NCBI RefSeq assembly: GCF_000454545.1
Contig: NZ_CM002139.1
Coordinates: forward strand, 3,276,918-3,310,481
DNA from: Xanthomonas cassavae CFBP 4642
GTDB lineage: Bacteria > Pseudomonadota > Gammaproteobacteria > Xanthomonadales > Xanthomonadaceae
Direction of reading: 5' to 3'
DNA length: 33,564 nucleotides
The stretch's first letter is position 1; each line of letters begins with the position of its first letter. This document shows, one piece after another, positions 7,978 through 17,094 of this stretch. Under the pieces are notes generated by a model, which saw nothing but the letters and a program-made list of their open reading frames with translations, did not search any database and was not told the origin of the DNA. The position numbers were made by a program, and so were the translations under genes.

Positions 7978-9341
7978 GTCGTTTGGTGGTGGTATCCAAT
8001 CGCGTCGCAGTGCCGGGCGAAACCCGGGCCGGCGGCCTGGCGGTGGGGTTGCTGGCCGCGCTCAAGGAGCGTGGCGGCATGTGGTTCGGCTGGAGCGGCA
8101 AGACCGCACGCGGCGACAGCGGCGGCATGCACGAGCAGACCGAAGGCGACATCACCTTCGTCACCATGGATCTCAACAAGCGCGATATCGATTCGTACTA
8201 CAACGGTTTTGCCAACCGCACGTTGTGGCCGCTGCTGCACTTTCGCCTGGATCTGGTCGACTACGATCGCGCCAAGCGTGAAGGCTATCTGCGCGTCAAT
8301 CGCCTGTTCGCAGAAAAGCTCGCGCCGCTGCTGAAAGACAGCGATACATTGTGGATCCACGATTACCACATGATTCCGCTGGGCGCGATGCTGCGCGAGC
8401 TGGGTGTGGGCTGCAAGATGGGCTTCTTCCTGCACGTGCCGATGCCTTCGGCGGATCTGGTGCAGGCAATGCCCGATCACGCACGCTTGTTCACTACGTT
8501 CTATGCATACGACCTGGTGGGCTTTCAGACCCAGCGCGATGCCGAACGCTTCAAGGCGTATGTGCGCCTGTTCGGCGGCGGCCGCATTCTGGAAGGCGAT
8601 CTGGTCGAAGGTCCGGGCGGGCGGCGATTTACTGCGGCATCTTTCCCCATCGGTATCGACACAGATCTGATTGCCAAACAGGCAAGGGCCTCCGTCAGCA
8701 AGCAGGCGGTGCGCGATTTGCGCGAAAGCCTGCGTGGGCGACAGCTCGCCATCGGTGTTGATCGGCTGGATTATTCCAAGGGCCTGCCGGAACGCTTCCA
8801 GGGCTTCGAGCGTTATCTGGAACGTTATCCGGATCAATCCGGCAGCCTGACCTATCTGCAGATCGCGCCGGTGTCGCGCGGCGATGTCACCGAATATCGG
8901 CAATTGCGCGGTCAGCTGGAACAGATCGCCGGCCATATCAATGGCGGGCATGCGGGGCCGGACTGGACCCCGCTGCGTTACGTCAACCAGAACTTCAGCC
9001 ACGCAACGTTGACCGGCTTCTATCGCGCCGCATCGGTGGGCCTGGTGACGCCGCTGCGCGATGGCATGAATCTGGTTGCCAAGGAATTCGTGGCTGCGCA
9101 GGACGCGGAAAATCCCGGCGTGCTGGTGTTGTCGTTGCTGGCCGGCGCCGCCGACGAAATGAAGGAAGCGCTGCTGGTCAACCCGCACGATCTGGACGGC
9201 GTGGCCGATGCGATTGCAACCGCAGCCAGCATGCCACTGGCCAGCCGCATCGAGCGCTGGCATGCGATGATGGACCACTTGCGCAAGAACAATATCAGCC
9301 ACTGGCGCCAGCGATATCTGCAGGCACTCGCGGAGGTCTGA
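7974..9341 (+). CDS. otsA: Trehalose-6-phosphate synthase
   Basis: OtsA transfers glucose from a nucleotide sugar (normally UDP-glucose) to glucose 6-phosphate. It is 455 residues long, normal for family GT20. Motifs seen are LVVVSNRV at the N-terminus, AGGLAVGL (the glycine loop that contacts phosphate), [29 protein letters not shown] with its Arg and Lys donor-site residues, and [18 protein letters not shown]. The start overlaps the GH15 stop (ATGA). It is the last gene of the trehalose operon. A hairpin directly after the stop (9343-9363) may protect the transcript end. Trehalose is an osmo- and desiccation protectant. Confidence 0.96.
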   Translation: MSRLVVVSNRVAVPGETRAGGLAVGLLAALKERGGMWFGWSGKTARGDSGGMHEQTEGDITFVTMDLNKRDIDSYYNGFANRTLWPLLHFRLDLVDYDRAKREGYLRVNRLFAEKLAPLLKDSDTLWIHDYHMIPLGAMLRELGVGCKMGFFLHVPMPSADLVQAMPDHARLFTTFYAYDLVGFQTQRDAERFKAYVRLFGGGRILEGDLVEGPGGRRFTAASFPIGIDTDLIAKQARASVSKQAVRDLRESLRGRQLAIGVDRLDYSKGLPERFQGFERYLERYPDQSGSLTYLQIAPVSRGDVTEYRQLRGQLEQIAGHINGGHAGPDWTPLRYVNQNFSHATLTGFYRAASVGLVTPLRDGMNLVAKEFVAAQDAENPGVLVLSLLAGAADEMKEALLVNPHDLDGVADAIATAASMPLASRIERWHAMMDHLRKNNISHWRQRYLQALAEV

Positions 9342-9342
9342 T

Positions 9343-9432
9343 CCTTCTCCGGTTCGGAGAAGGCCCCGACCTCGCTACAAGCGTTTCCTTGCTTGCTCCG
9401 GGAGAAGGTACCCGAAGGGCGGATGAGGGTAC
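9343..9432. repeat. Palindromic repeat after otsA
   Basis: A hairpin CCTTCTCC-ggtt-CGGAGAAGG begins two bases after the otsA stop. It is followed by a second GGGAGAAGGTACCCGAAGGG motif and CGGATGAGGGTACGG. The tail is the same family as the elements at 21539 and downstream of pilB. Confidence 0.7.
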
Positions 9433-10129
9433 GGTTACCAGGGATTTCCAACAGGTGCACCTGAGACCATGCGGGAATTTCAAGCACAGCTTTCAAGCGC
9501 CAGCGCTTAAACCATCGCAAAGTCAAAGGCTTCCATGCCCTTCGGGCGCGGCTGATTTTTGTCTAGGCAAACGTCACGAGAACCGCTGTTTCCTGGCGCA
9601 ATCTGGCGCGACACGGCCGCAACAGTGCCACGCGCGGCACGGCGGCCAAACTCGCTTCGCTCAAATAAGGGCGCCTCTTCGGCCACGCGCGACTGCGGTA
9701 CCCGGCTTGCTTGAGGCGACTGCGTGAGGCCAAAGCAATCGTCGCGCGAAGCAAAGAACACAACAATTCGACATCGACATCGACATCGACATCGACATCG
9801 ACATCGACATCGACATCGACATCGACATCGACATCGACATCGACATCGATTTTTGCATACATCATCCTTCAGGTGTCATCGCCATTCGCAACCCTGCTCA
9901 ACTTCCACGCAAATCCGGTGCATCCGCGCGGAGGTTGGAACGGCGGTTCCCACTCCATCACGGACGCGACAGGAGGAAGGGTCTAAAATATCGCCATGAT
10001 TAGCGCTGAGGACCCTGGGAGGGGCTGCGCGTTCATATCCAGGTCGCCGGCAGTCTTTGCCACGAGCGACCTTTCTCCCTCCACGACTTGTCGCCCGCTG
10101 CGGCCCCAAGTCCTTCCTGACATCTGAAA
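9433..10129. other. Long non-coding gap before gcd
   Basis: About 700 bp without a gene I can support. Short open frames exist on both strands around 9500-9860, but they have no ribosome site and no recognisable domain, and several are just translations of the hexanucleotide tract. A weak -10-like TAAAAT lies at 9984-9989. The last 140 bases before gcd form a long leader with no obvious riboswitch or terminator. Confidence 0.5.
9768..9849. repeat. Perfect hexanucleotide tandem repeat, 13 copies of TCGACA
   Basis: TCGACA is repeated 13 times without error (9768-9845) and followed by a partial TCGA. It is about 280 bp upstream of the gcd start. Being a 6-mer, changes in copy number would not shift a reading frame. 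Tracts of this kind are prone to slippage and can serve as strain-typing loci. Confidence 0.97.
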
Positions 10130-12607
10130 ATGACTGATCAATCCTCAACACGTGGGCTAGGCACCCGGTTGCTGGCGGCCTATGCAGTGATGATCGCCGT
10201 GCTCGGTGCGGTGCTCGCCTACGAAGGCGGGCGCCTGGTGGCCGTCGGTGGTTCCTGGTACTACCTGCTGGCAGGTATCGCGTTGCTGCTGGCGGGCGTG
10301 CTGCTCGCGGCGGGCAAGCGCGCGGGCCTGTGGCTGTTCGGCGCCACCCTGGCCGCCACCATTGCCTGGGCACTGTGGGAAGTGGGCCTGGATGGCTGGG
10401 GTCTGGTCCCGCGTCTGGCCTGGATCTCTGTGCTGGGCCTGGTGCTGCTGCCGTTCTGGGGCGTGGCGCGTCGCCGCATGCAGCCGTTATCCGGCGTCAG
10501 CTATGCGCTCGTGACCGGCGTACTGCCGATCCTGGGTGCCGCGCTGATCCTGTGGCCGCTTTTGGTGCCGCGCAATGTCGAGCTGGCCGACGCCTCCACG
10601 CTGCCGGCCAACAACGCGACGGCCTTCAGCCGCGGCACCGTGCCCAGCCCGGACGGCAACGTGGCGGCCAATCACGACGCCAGCAACTGGACCGCCTATG
10701 CCGGCTCCAATCTGTCCAACCACTACACCCCGGGCGCACAGATCACCCCGGAGAACGTGAAGAACCTGAAGATCGCCTGGGAATTCCACACCGGCGACTT
10801 GAAGCCGGCCGGCTCCAAGCTAGGCTACGCCTTCCAGAACACCCCGCTCAAGGTCGGCGACCTGCTCTACATCTGCACGCCCACCCAGAAAGTGATCGCG
10901 GTGGAAGCGGCCAACGGCAAGGAGCGCTGGCGCTTCGACCCGCAGACCACCCCCAAGGCGATGGCCGGCGTGGCCGCCACCACCTGCCGTGGCGTGTCGT
11001 ATTACCAGGCGCCGGAAGGCACCGCCGAGTGCCCGACCCGGATCTTCTGGCCGATGGTCGACGGCCGCCTGGGCGCGCTGGATGCGCAGACCGGCAAGCT
11101 GTGCGCCAACTTCGGCAGCAACGGCTATGTGGACCTCAATGTCGGCACCGGCAACACCAAGCCGGGCTTTGTCGGCCCGACCTCGCCGCCGGTGGTGATG
11201 CGCGGCGTGGTGATCCAGCCCACCGGCCAGGTGCGCGACGGCCAGGAAGGCGATGCGCCGTCCGGCGTGGTGCGCGGCTTCGATGCACTGACCGGCCAGC
11301 TGCGCTGGGCCTGGGACCTGGGCAACCCGGCGATCACCAACGAGCCGCCCGCCGGCCAGACCTATACTCGCTCCACCCCGAACGTGTGGTCGCTGATGGC
11401 CGCCGACGACGAACTGGGCCTGGTGTATCTGCCGACCGGCAATGCCTCGGGCGATTTCTTCGGCAAGGGCCGCACTCCGCAGGACGAGGAATACACCGCC
11501 TCGCTGGTGGCCGTGGATGCGGCCACCGGCAAGGAGCGTTGGCACTTCCGCACCGTCAACCACGACCTGTGGGATTACGACATCGGCCCACAACCGAACC
11601 TGGTCGACTGGCCGGTCGCTGGAGGCGCTACCCGTCCTGCGGTGATCCAGGCCACCAAGTCCGGCCAGGTATTCGTGCTGGACCGCGCCACCGGTGCGCC
11701 CTTGATGCCGGTCAAGCAGATCCCGGTGCCGCAGGGCACCGATCACGGCGACTGGACCGCGGCCACGCAGCCGATCTCGCCGGGCATGCCCAATACCGTG
11801 GGTGCGCCAAGCCGTGAGTTCGAAACCATCATCGAATCCGATGCCTGGGGCATGACCCCGTTCGACCAGCTGGCCTGCCGCATCCAGTTCAAGCAGCTGC
11901 GCTACGAAGGCATGTTCACTCCCCCCACCCTGCAAGGCTCGCTGGCCTTCACCGGCAACCATGGCGGCATCAACTGGGGCGGCGTTTCGGTCGATCTGCA
12001 GCGCGGCATCATGGTGATGAACAGCAATCGCCTGCCCTACACCTTGCAGGTCTATACCCGCGAGAAGATGAACGAGCTGGGCGTGGTCTCTGTGTTCGAC
12101 GGCAAGAGCAGGACGCCCGGCTACATGGCGCAGAAGGGCCTGGCCTACGGCGCCCGCAAGGAGCCGTGGATGTCGCCGCTCAACACCCCGTGCGTCGCCC
12201 CGCCGTGGGGCTATATCGCCGGTGTGGATCTGCGCACGCAGCAGGTGCTGTGGCGCCGTCCGCTGGGCACCGGTTACGACCAGGGCCCGATGGGCATTCC
12301 GTCCAAGACCAAGTTCGAGATTGGCACCCCCAACAACAGCGGCTCGCTGACCACCGCCGGCGGCGTGACCTTCATCGGCGCGACCCTGGACAACTTCATG
12401 CGCGGCTTCGACACCCGCACCGGCAAGCAGGTCTGGGAGACCCGCGTCCCCGCCGGCCCGCAGGCGGCGCCGATGAGCTACACCATCGACGGCAAGCAAT
12501 ACATCGTGGCCGCGGTCGGTGGACACGACCGCATGGAAACCACGTCGGGCGACAGCGTGATTGCCTGGGCGCTGCCCGACGACACAGGCGCCAAGCCGGC
12601 GAAGTAA
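10130..12607 (+). CDS. gcd: Membrane-bound PQQ-dependent glucose dehydrogenase
   Basis: Gcd oxidises glucose to gluconolactone in the periplasm, using pyrroloquinoline quinone, and passes electrons to ubiquinone. It is 825 residues long, close to the family's usual 800. The first 150 residues hold about five membrane helices (for example YYLLAGIALLLAGVLLAAG and VLPILGAALILWPLLV). The eight-bladed quinoprotein propeller follows, opening with NWTAYAGSNLSNHYTP and AQITPENVKNLKIAWEF. PQQ-propeller tryptophan-docking repeats recur, such as DALTGQLRWAWDLG, DAATGKERWHF and DTRTGKQVWETR. The C-terminus is complete and a good terminator follows. The ATG at 10130 has no strong ribosome site, but residues right after it are the first membrane segment. 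No PQQ synthesis genes are in the window. Confidence 0.93.
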   Translation: MTDQSSTRGLGTRLLAAYAVMIAVLGAVLAYEGGRLVAVGGSWYYLLAGIALLLAGVLLAAGKRAGLWLFGATLAATIAWALWEVGLDGWGLVPRLAWISVLGLVLLPFWGVARRRMQPLSGVSYALVTGVLPILGAALILWPLLVPRNVELADASTLPANNATAFSRGTVPSPDGNVAANHDASNWTAYAGSNLSNHYTPGAQITPENVKNLKIAWEFHTGDLKPAGSKLGYAFQNTPLKVGDLLYICTPTQKVIAVEAANGKERWRFDPQTTPKAMAGVAATTCRGVSYYQAPEGTAECPTRIFWPMVDGRLGALDAQTGKLCANFGSNGYVDLNVGTGNTKPGFVGPTSPPVVMRGVVIQPTGQVRDGQEGDAPSGVVRGFDALTGQLRWAWDLGNPAITNEPPAGQTYTRSTPNVWSLMAADDELGLVYLPTGNASGDFFGKGRTPQDEEYTASLVAVDAATGKERWHFRTVNHDLWDYDIGPQPNLVDWPVAGGATRPAVIQATKSGQVFVLDRATGAPLMPVKQIPVPQGTDHGDWTAATQPISPGMPNTVGAPSREFETIIESDAWGMTPFDQLACRIQFKQLRYEGMFTPPTLQGSLAFTGNHGGINWGGVSVDLQRGIMVMNSNRLPYTLQVYTREKMNELGVVSVFDGKSRTPGYMAQKGLAYGARKEPWMSPLNTPCVAPPWGYIAGVDLRTQQVLWRRPLGTGYDQGPMGIPSKTKFEIGTPNNSGSLTTAGGVTFIGATLDNFMRGFDTRTGKQVWETRVPAGPQAAPMSYTIDGKQYIVAAVGGHDRMETTSGDSVIAWALPDDTGAKPAK

Positions 12608-12641
12608 GCCGGTGTAGTGTCAGCGTATGAGGCATCGATAG

Positions 12642-12670
12642 ACCGGTCATCGTGAGATGGCCGGTTTTCT
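12642..12670 (+). terminator. Rho-independent terminator of gcd
   Basis: A 9-bp stem (ACCGGTCAT / ATGGCCGGT, one G-T pair) with loop CGTGAG is followed by TTTTCTTT, 35 bp after the gcd stop. Confidence 0.85.
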
Positions 12671-12674
12671 TTGG

Positions 12675-12790
12675 AAATCGGGAATCGGGATTCGAGAATG
12701 GGAAAAGCGCTTTTGCGTTGCCATTCGGGCTGGGCTGGAGCTGTAATGCGCTCGATCCCCGATTCTCCATTCCCGATTCCCGATTCCCCG
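12675..12790. repeat. Imperfect inverted repeat of AATCGGG units after gcd
   Basis: The left arm at 12675-12705 has repeated AATCGGG/GATTCG words. The right arm at 12757-12790 holds the complementary CCCGATTCTCC...CCCGATTCCC words. About 50 bp separates them. A related pair flanks 27288-27450 after pilR. It looks like a dispersed palindromic intergenic element. Confidence 0.65.
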
Positions 12791-13154
12791 CGCTTGGATG
12801 CGTGCTCGTGGCCTCGCACCGATGGCGCCACTGGCCATTCCTGGTCGTGTCATGCGATCGGACTGCGTGGCGTCGAGGTCTACGAAGTGTTGACGGCGCC
12901 CACTGATATTTCACGTGCATTTTACAATCGCACGACCGTCTCCGGCTGCAAATCACGATTCCGCAGCGCATAGGGTGTAACTGAAACCGCTTCCAACTTA
13001 ACCACATCGGTGTTTCCAGGGGTCTGGACGACAGATTCCGACGAACGGTGATTTCACGCCATCATGATTCGGGCTCGGCCGCCGATACCCCATAGCAGCC
13101 CATGCAGCGCAGGACGCCGCTCCCCACTCCGAATCGCTCAGTTGAACTCAGCCT
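12791..13154. other. Intergenic leader before the chemoreceptor
   Basis: No gene or RNA is recognised here. I searched for a flagellar sigma-28 type promoter and did not find a convincing one. Confidence 0.4.
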
Positions 13155-15023
13155 ATGTCACCCTCGCCCGATGCCACCGCCGTCTTCCGCCCGCTCTCTG
13201 GCCGGAACCTTGCGCGTGCCAGCACGGCCGCATGGCTGCCTGCCGCCGCACAGATCGGCATGCTGGCCTTGCTGACGCTCTACGCCGCCACGCTGCTGCC
13301 CGGCGGTGTCCGGGCCAGTTTGGGCCGCTTGCTACCGGCGCTGCTGGTGCTGGGCGCGGCAAGTGCCGGGCTGTGGTGGTGGACGCGCCGTCGCGGTCTC
13401 GCGCAACTGCAACAGGCGATCGGCACGGTGACGGCCATCGGTGACGGGCGCTACCAGCGTCTGGATCTGCGCAACGCCTCCGGCCAACTCGCGCCGTTGC
13501 TGCACGCCCTGCAGGCGACCCAGGACAAGCTGGCCATCCGCCTCGATGTGATGGAACAGGGGCTGCGCCACGGCCAGTTCGTGGTCAAGGCGCTGGACGA
13601 TCTGGACACCATGATCCGCATCGCCGACGACGACGGCCAGGTGCTGTTCGCCAACCGCAAGCTGCTGGCGATGCTCAAGCTGATCGAGCCGGATGTGCAG
13701 AGCTTCCGCCCCAGCTTCCATGCCGAAGGCTTTGTCGGCGGCAGCATCGGCGACATCTATCCCGACAGCCAGGCCGCGATCGACCGCATGCGTGCGTTGA
13801 ACGCGTCCAAGGCGGTACGTGCGCCGTTCTTCGGCCGCCAGATCGACTTCGTGTACAGCCCGATCATCGCCGACGATGGCACCAAGCTGGGCACCATCGC
13901 GCAGTGGATGGACGTCACCGCGCAGGTCAATGCCGAGCAGGCGCTGATCCAGATCATCGATGCCGCCGCGGCCGGCGATTTCAGCCGCCGCATGCAGATC
14001 GACGGCATGGACGGCATGCTGCTGTCGCTGGCGCAAGGCATCAACCGCATCTACGACTCGGTGGAAACCCACCTGGCCGCCTTGGCGCGCGTGATCGGCG
14101 CACTGGCCGAAGGCGACCTCACCCAACGCGTGAAGGGCGATGCGCACGGCATCTTTGCGCGCCTGCGCGACGACACCAACCAGACCGTCACCCGGCTGAC
14201 CGAGATCATCGGCGGCATCCAGATTGCATCGGACACGATCCGCCGCGCGGCGGTGGAAATCGCCGCCGGCAACACCGACCTGTCCGAACGCACCGAACAG
14301 CAGGCCGCCAACCTGGAAGAAACCGCCAGTTCCATGGAGGAACTGACCTCCACCGTGAAGCAGAACGCCGATAGCGCGTTGCAGGCCAACCGCCTGGTGG
14401 TGGGCACCGGCGAAGTCGCCCAGAACGGCGGCCAGGTGATGGACGATGTGGTTGCCACCATGGGCCAGATCAGCACCGCCTCGCGCAAGATCGGCGAGAT
14501 CATCGGCGTCATCGATGGCATCGCGTTCCAGACCAACATCCTGGCGCTCAACGCCGCAGTGGAAGCGGCGCGCGCAGGCGAACAGGGCCGCGGCTTTGCG
14601 GTGGTGGCCTCGGAAGTGCGCGCACTGGCGCGCCGCTCGGCCGACGCCGCCAAGGAGATCAAGACGCTGATCGCCGACTCCACCGACAAGGTGGAACTGG
14701 GCTCGGGTCTGGTGCACCGCGCCGGCGCGACCATGCGCGAGATCGTCGGCTCGGTGAAGCATGTCACCGACATCATGAGCGAGATCACCTCCGCCAGCGC
14801 CGAGCAATCCAGCGGCATCGAACAGGTCAACCGCACCGTGGCGCAGCTGGACGAAGTCACTCAACGCAATGCCGCGCTGGTGGAAGAAGCCACCGCCGCT
14901 GCACGCAGCCTGGAAGAACAGGCCGTGGACCTGGCCGATGCGGTGGCGATTTTCCGCCTGCAGTCCGACGCCCGCCCGGGTGCCTCCAACCTGGTACGCG
15001 CCAGCTTCCACAACGCGGCATAA
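13155..15023 (+). CDS. Methyl-accepting chemotaxis protein with a cytoplasmic PAS-like sensor
   Basis: This 622-residue chemoreceptor would signal to CheA/CheW. Two hydrophobic helices (about 28-50 and 59-76) are separated by only about ten residues, so there is no real periplasmic ligand domain. A PAS-like region follows (about 130-260: [40 protein letters not shown]). Tandem HAMP-like segments follow ([28 protein letters not shown]). The signalling tip is [20 protein letters not shown] with [20 protein letters not shown] after it. The pattern suggests sensing of a cytoplasmic or redox signal rather than an external ligand. The C-terminus (SFHNAA) lacks a CheR-docking pentapeptide. No ribosome site is obvious. 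It stands alone, with no che genes nearby. Confidence 0.92.
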   Translation: MSPSPDATAVFRPLSGRNLARASTAAWLPAAAQIGMLALLTLYAATLLPGGVRASLGRLLPALLVLGAASAGLWWWTRRRGLAQLQQAIGTVTAIGDGRYQRLDLRNASGQLAPLLHALQATQDKLAIRLDVMEQGLRHGQFVVKALDDLDTMIRIADDDGQVLFANRKLLAMLKLIEPDVQSFRPSFHAEGFVGGSIGDIYPDSQAAIDRMRALNASKAVRAPFFGRQIDFVYSPIIADDGTKLGTIAQWMDVTAQVNAEQALIQIIDAAAAGDFSRRMQIDGMDGMLLSLAQGINRIYDSVETHLAALARVIGALAEGDLTQRVKGDAHGIFARLRDDTNQTVTRLTEIIGGIQIASDTIRRAAVEIAAGNTDLSERTEQQAANLEETASSMEELTSTVKQNADSALQANRLVVGTGEVAQNGGQVMDDVVATMGQISTASRKIGEIIGVIDGIAFQTNILALNAAVEAARAGEQGRGFAVVASEVRALARRSADAAKEIKTLIADSTDKVELGSGLVHRAGATMREIVGSVKHVTDIMSEITSASAEQSSGIEQVNRTVAQLDEVTQRNAALVEEATAAARSLEEQAVDLADAVAIFRLQSDARPGASNLVRASFHNAA

Positions 15024-15043
15024 GCGCGCGATACAGCGCGTGT

Positions 15044-15320
15044 CGTAGGAGCGCGCCCGGGCGCGATGAAGCCTTCCCGGCAACGCTCCTCGCGCTCAGG
15101 CGCGCTCCTACAACCCATTGGTCAGCATCGCCGGATGCGCCAACCAATCGCCGCGCACGACGCGTCCCACCAAACGCCGTGGCGTACCCGTTCCCTTCGT
15201 AGGAGTGCACCCGGGCGCGATGAGGCCTTCCCGGCAACGCTCCTCGCGCTCAGGCGCGCTCCTACAACCCATTGGTCAGCATCGCCGGATGCGCTAGCCA
15301 ATCGCCGCGCACGACACGCA
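15044..15320. repeat. Tandem duplication of a palindromic repeat element
   Basis: Two copies of a 123-bp unit lie at 15044-15166 and 15198-15320, with a period of 154 bp. Each begins with CGTAGGAG and contains an inverted repeat. In copy 1 the arms TAGGAGCGCGCC and GGCGCGCTCCTA are perfect; in copy 2 the left arm has two mismatches. The units fill the whole gap between the chemoreceptor and the convergent DCC gene. Confidence 0.92.
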
Positions 15321-15329
15321 CACAGTGCG

Positions 15330-15749
15330 TCAGTCCAGAAACCGCGCATGCTGCTCGGGCGTAGGCAGCATGCAGTGGTCGCTGCGGCCGAACCAGCGAT
15401 AGCGATTGCGTGCGGTCAGGCGATACCCGATATCGCGCAAACCACGCGGTATCACGCGTAACACTGCTGCCAGCCGCCATAGGCCGCCCAGGCCCGCCAG
15501 TACCCGCACGATGGCATCGCTGTCGGTCCATGCGCCGCTGTGGTCCACCAGCAGGAACGACAACGGGTTGTTCGGGTCCAGCCCATGCTGCTGCAACAGC
15601 GCGCGTCCGGCCCGGCCCTGCATCGCGGCAAAGCGATAACGCCCGCGTCGATCGTGGCGCAGCAGGAACGTGACCCAGCCATTGCACAGCAGGCACACGC
15701 CATCGAACACGATGGTAGCCGGCGCGGTACGCATCCCGGCACTGGGCAT
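15330..15749 (-). CDS. DCC family thiol-disulfide oxidoreductase-like protein (DUF393)
   Basis: This 139-residue protein has the DUF393/DCC hallmark near the N-terminus: IVFDGVCLLCNGWVTFLLRH, that is DGVCLLC. The family is predicted to be thioredoxin-like, with C-x-x-C chemistry. Later segments FAAMQGRAG, DSDAIVRVLAGLGG and YRLTARNRYRWFGR also fit. The start is the ATG at 15749, one base after the stop of the DUF4166 gene. An internal ATG at 15734 is the alternative and still keeps the whole domain. It is the last gene of the rluD-pgeF-DUF4166-DCC run. The substrate is unknown. Confidence 0.82.
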   Translation of the reverse strand: MPSAGMRTAPATIVFDGVCLLCNGWVTFLLRHDRRGRYRFAAMQGRAGRALLQQHGLDPNNPLSFLLVDHSGAWTDSDAIVRVLAGLGGLWRLAAVLRVIPRGLRDIGYRLTARNRYRWFGRSDHCMLPTPEQHARFLD

Positions 15750-15750
15750 G

Positions 15751-16293
15751 TCAGCGTGGCTCAAGCCATCCCTCGTAGCGAATGAACGGTCCCACCAACG
15801 GCAGGTGCACGTCGACCAGAAACCCGTAGCGGCCGGCATCGGCATGCTCGCGACAACGCAGCTGTTCGAACCAGCGCGCGGACAGTGGAATCCAGCCGAA
15901 CGCCCACACGCGTGTGGCCTGCCAATAGAGGGACCGGGCATCGGCACGCAGCGCAAATTCGAACCGTACCGCGCCCAGGTGTTCGCGCAAGGCCGCTCCC
16001 TCGCGCCACAGCCGCGAATACATCGGCAGACCGGCAAAGCGCCGGTGCCAGCGCTCGCCCTGCGCATCGACCAGGAACTCCACTTCTACCGCCACCGTGC
16101 CGCTGCGCGGCAACCGGCTCAGCAGCGCCAGCAAGGGCACCAGCACATGCCGGCCGCGCCGGATCTGCGCCTGCCCGGCAAAGGTCTGCCGCCGCTGTAC
16201 CGAATGCAGCGCGCGCACCGGCGCCGGCAATTGCGCGAACGCCTGTTGCCCCAGCACCTGCGCGAACAAGGGCGTGCTCAGGGAGCGATCCAC
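15751..16293 (-). CDS. DUF4166 domain protein
   Basis: This 180-residue protein opens with LFAQVLGQQAFAQLPAPVRA and LHSVQRRQTFAGQAQIRRG, the pattern of DUF4166. Further marks are VEVEFLVDAQGERWHRRF and the C-terminal HLPLVGPFIRYEGWL. No catalytic motif and no signal peptide are visible. It overlaps the end of pgeF by 16 nt and is followed after 1 nt by the DCC gene, so the three are probably translated together. In other bacteria I recall DUF4166 next to membrane or DoxX-like proteins, which gives no firm role. Confidence 0.75.
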   Translation of the reverse strand: MDRSLSTPLFAQVLGQQAFAQLPAPVRALHSVQRRQTFAGQAQIRRGRHVLVPLLALLSRLPRSGTVAVEVEFLVDAQGERWHRRFAGLPMYSRLWREGAALREHLGAVRFEFALRADARSLYWQATRVWAFGWIPLSARWFEQLRCREHADAGRYGFLVDVHLPLVGPFIRYEGWLEPR

Positions 16294-17093
16294 GCCAGCG
16301 TGGCCATGCGTCCGCTACGGCGGTCGCGGCGATGCGAGAAAAAGCGCGCCGGGTCGGAAATGGTGCACAGGCCACCGCCGTGGATCGCATCGGCCCGCAG
16401 CCCGGCACGCTGCAGACGCAGCCGCGCCAATGCGTACAGATCCACGCGCCAGTGCCCCGCTCGCGTCGCGATGAATGCGTACTGCGCCTGTACGTCCTCG
16501 TCGACGAAGGCATCGAAGACGTCCTGGCCGATTTCATAGGCCTGCGGTCCTGCGGCCGGGCCCAGCCAGGCCATCAGCTGCGGCGCCGGTGTCTGCATCG
16601 CCGCCACGCTGCGCTCCAGCACGCCATCGGCCAGACCGCGCCAACCGGCATGTGCGGCCGCGATCTCGCTGCCATCGACCGCAGCGAGCACGACCGGCAG
16701 GCAATCGGCGGTGAGGATCGCCAGCACCCGCCCCGGCACGTCGGTCACGGCGGCGTCGGCGGTGGGCTCATGCGAGCCCGGCACACCATCGCCCGCAGCG
16801 TCCACCTGCGCGCCGGCGCCCGCCGAGACGGCCTCAAGCCGCACGACATCCACCCCATGCACCTGCCGCAACCACTGCGGCGGGCCGGGCAAGGCCAGCG
16901 CCTGCACCAGCAACGCGCGGTTGCGCTCCACCCGTTCCGGCGTATCGCCCTCCGGGCTGCTGCGGTTGCCGAGATTGAGTGTGTCGAACGGCGCCTGCGA
17001 CACGCCCAGGCCATGCCGCAGCGTGGTCAGCGCCCGGATGCGCGGCGGCGCCGGCCAGTGGGCAGGCAGGATGAATGGAGCGGCCACGCTCAC
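16278..17093 (-). CDS. pgeF: Peptidoglycan editing factor / YfiH-family purine nucleoside phosphorylase (laccase domain)
   Basis: This 271-residue cytoplasmic Zn enzyme belongs to the YfiH family, variously assigned as a multicopper-like polyphenol oxidase, a purine nucleoside phosphorylase and a peptidoglycan editing factor. The conserved metal residues are visible: QVHGVDVV (His), ILTADCLPVVLA (Cys) and AAHAGWRGLADGVLE (His). GPAAGPQAYEIG is also typical. The start is GTG at 17093, one base after the rluD stop. The rluD-pgeF order is a common proteobacterial pairing, which supports the call. Read-through from rluD by coupling is likely. Confidence 0.9.
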   Translation of the reverse strand: MSVAAPFILPAHWPAPPRIRALTTLRHGLGVSQAPFDTLNLGNRSSPEGDTPERVERNRALLVQALALPGPPQWLRQVHGVDVVRLEAVSAGAGAQVDAAGDGVPGSHEPTADAAVTDVPGRVLAILTADCLPVVLAAVDGSEIAAAHAGWRGLADGVLERSVAAMQTPAPQLMAWLGPAAGPQAYEIGQDVFDAFVDEDVQAQYAFIATRAGHWRVDLYALARLRLQRAGLRADAIHGGGLCTISDPARFFSHRRDRRSGRMATLAWIAP

Positions 17094-17094
17094 C

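Noticed and set aside
9563..9865. Minus-strand frame with a long Val-Asp repeat
   Set aside because: It only translates the hexanucleotide tract and has no ribosome site or conserved domain.
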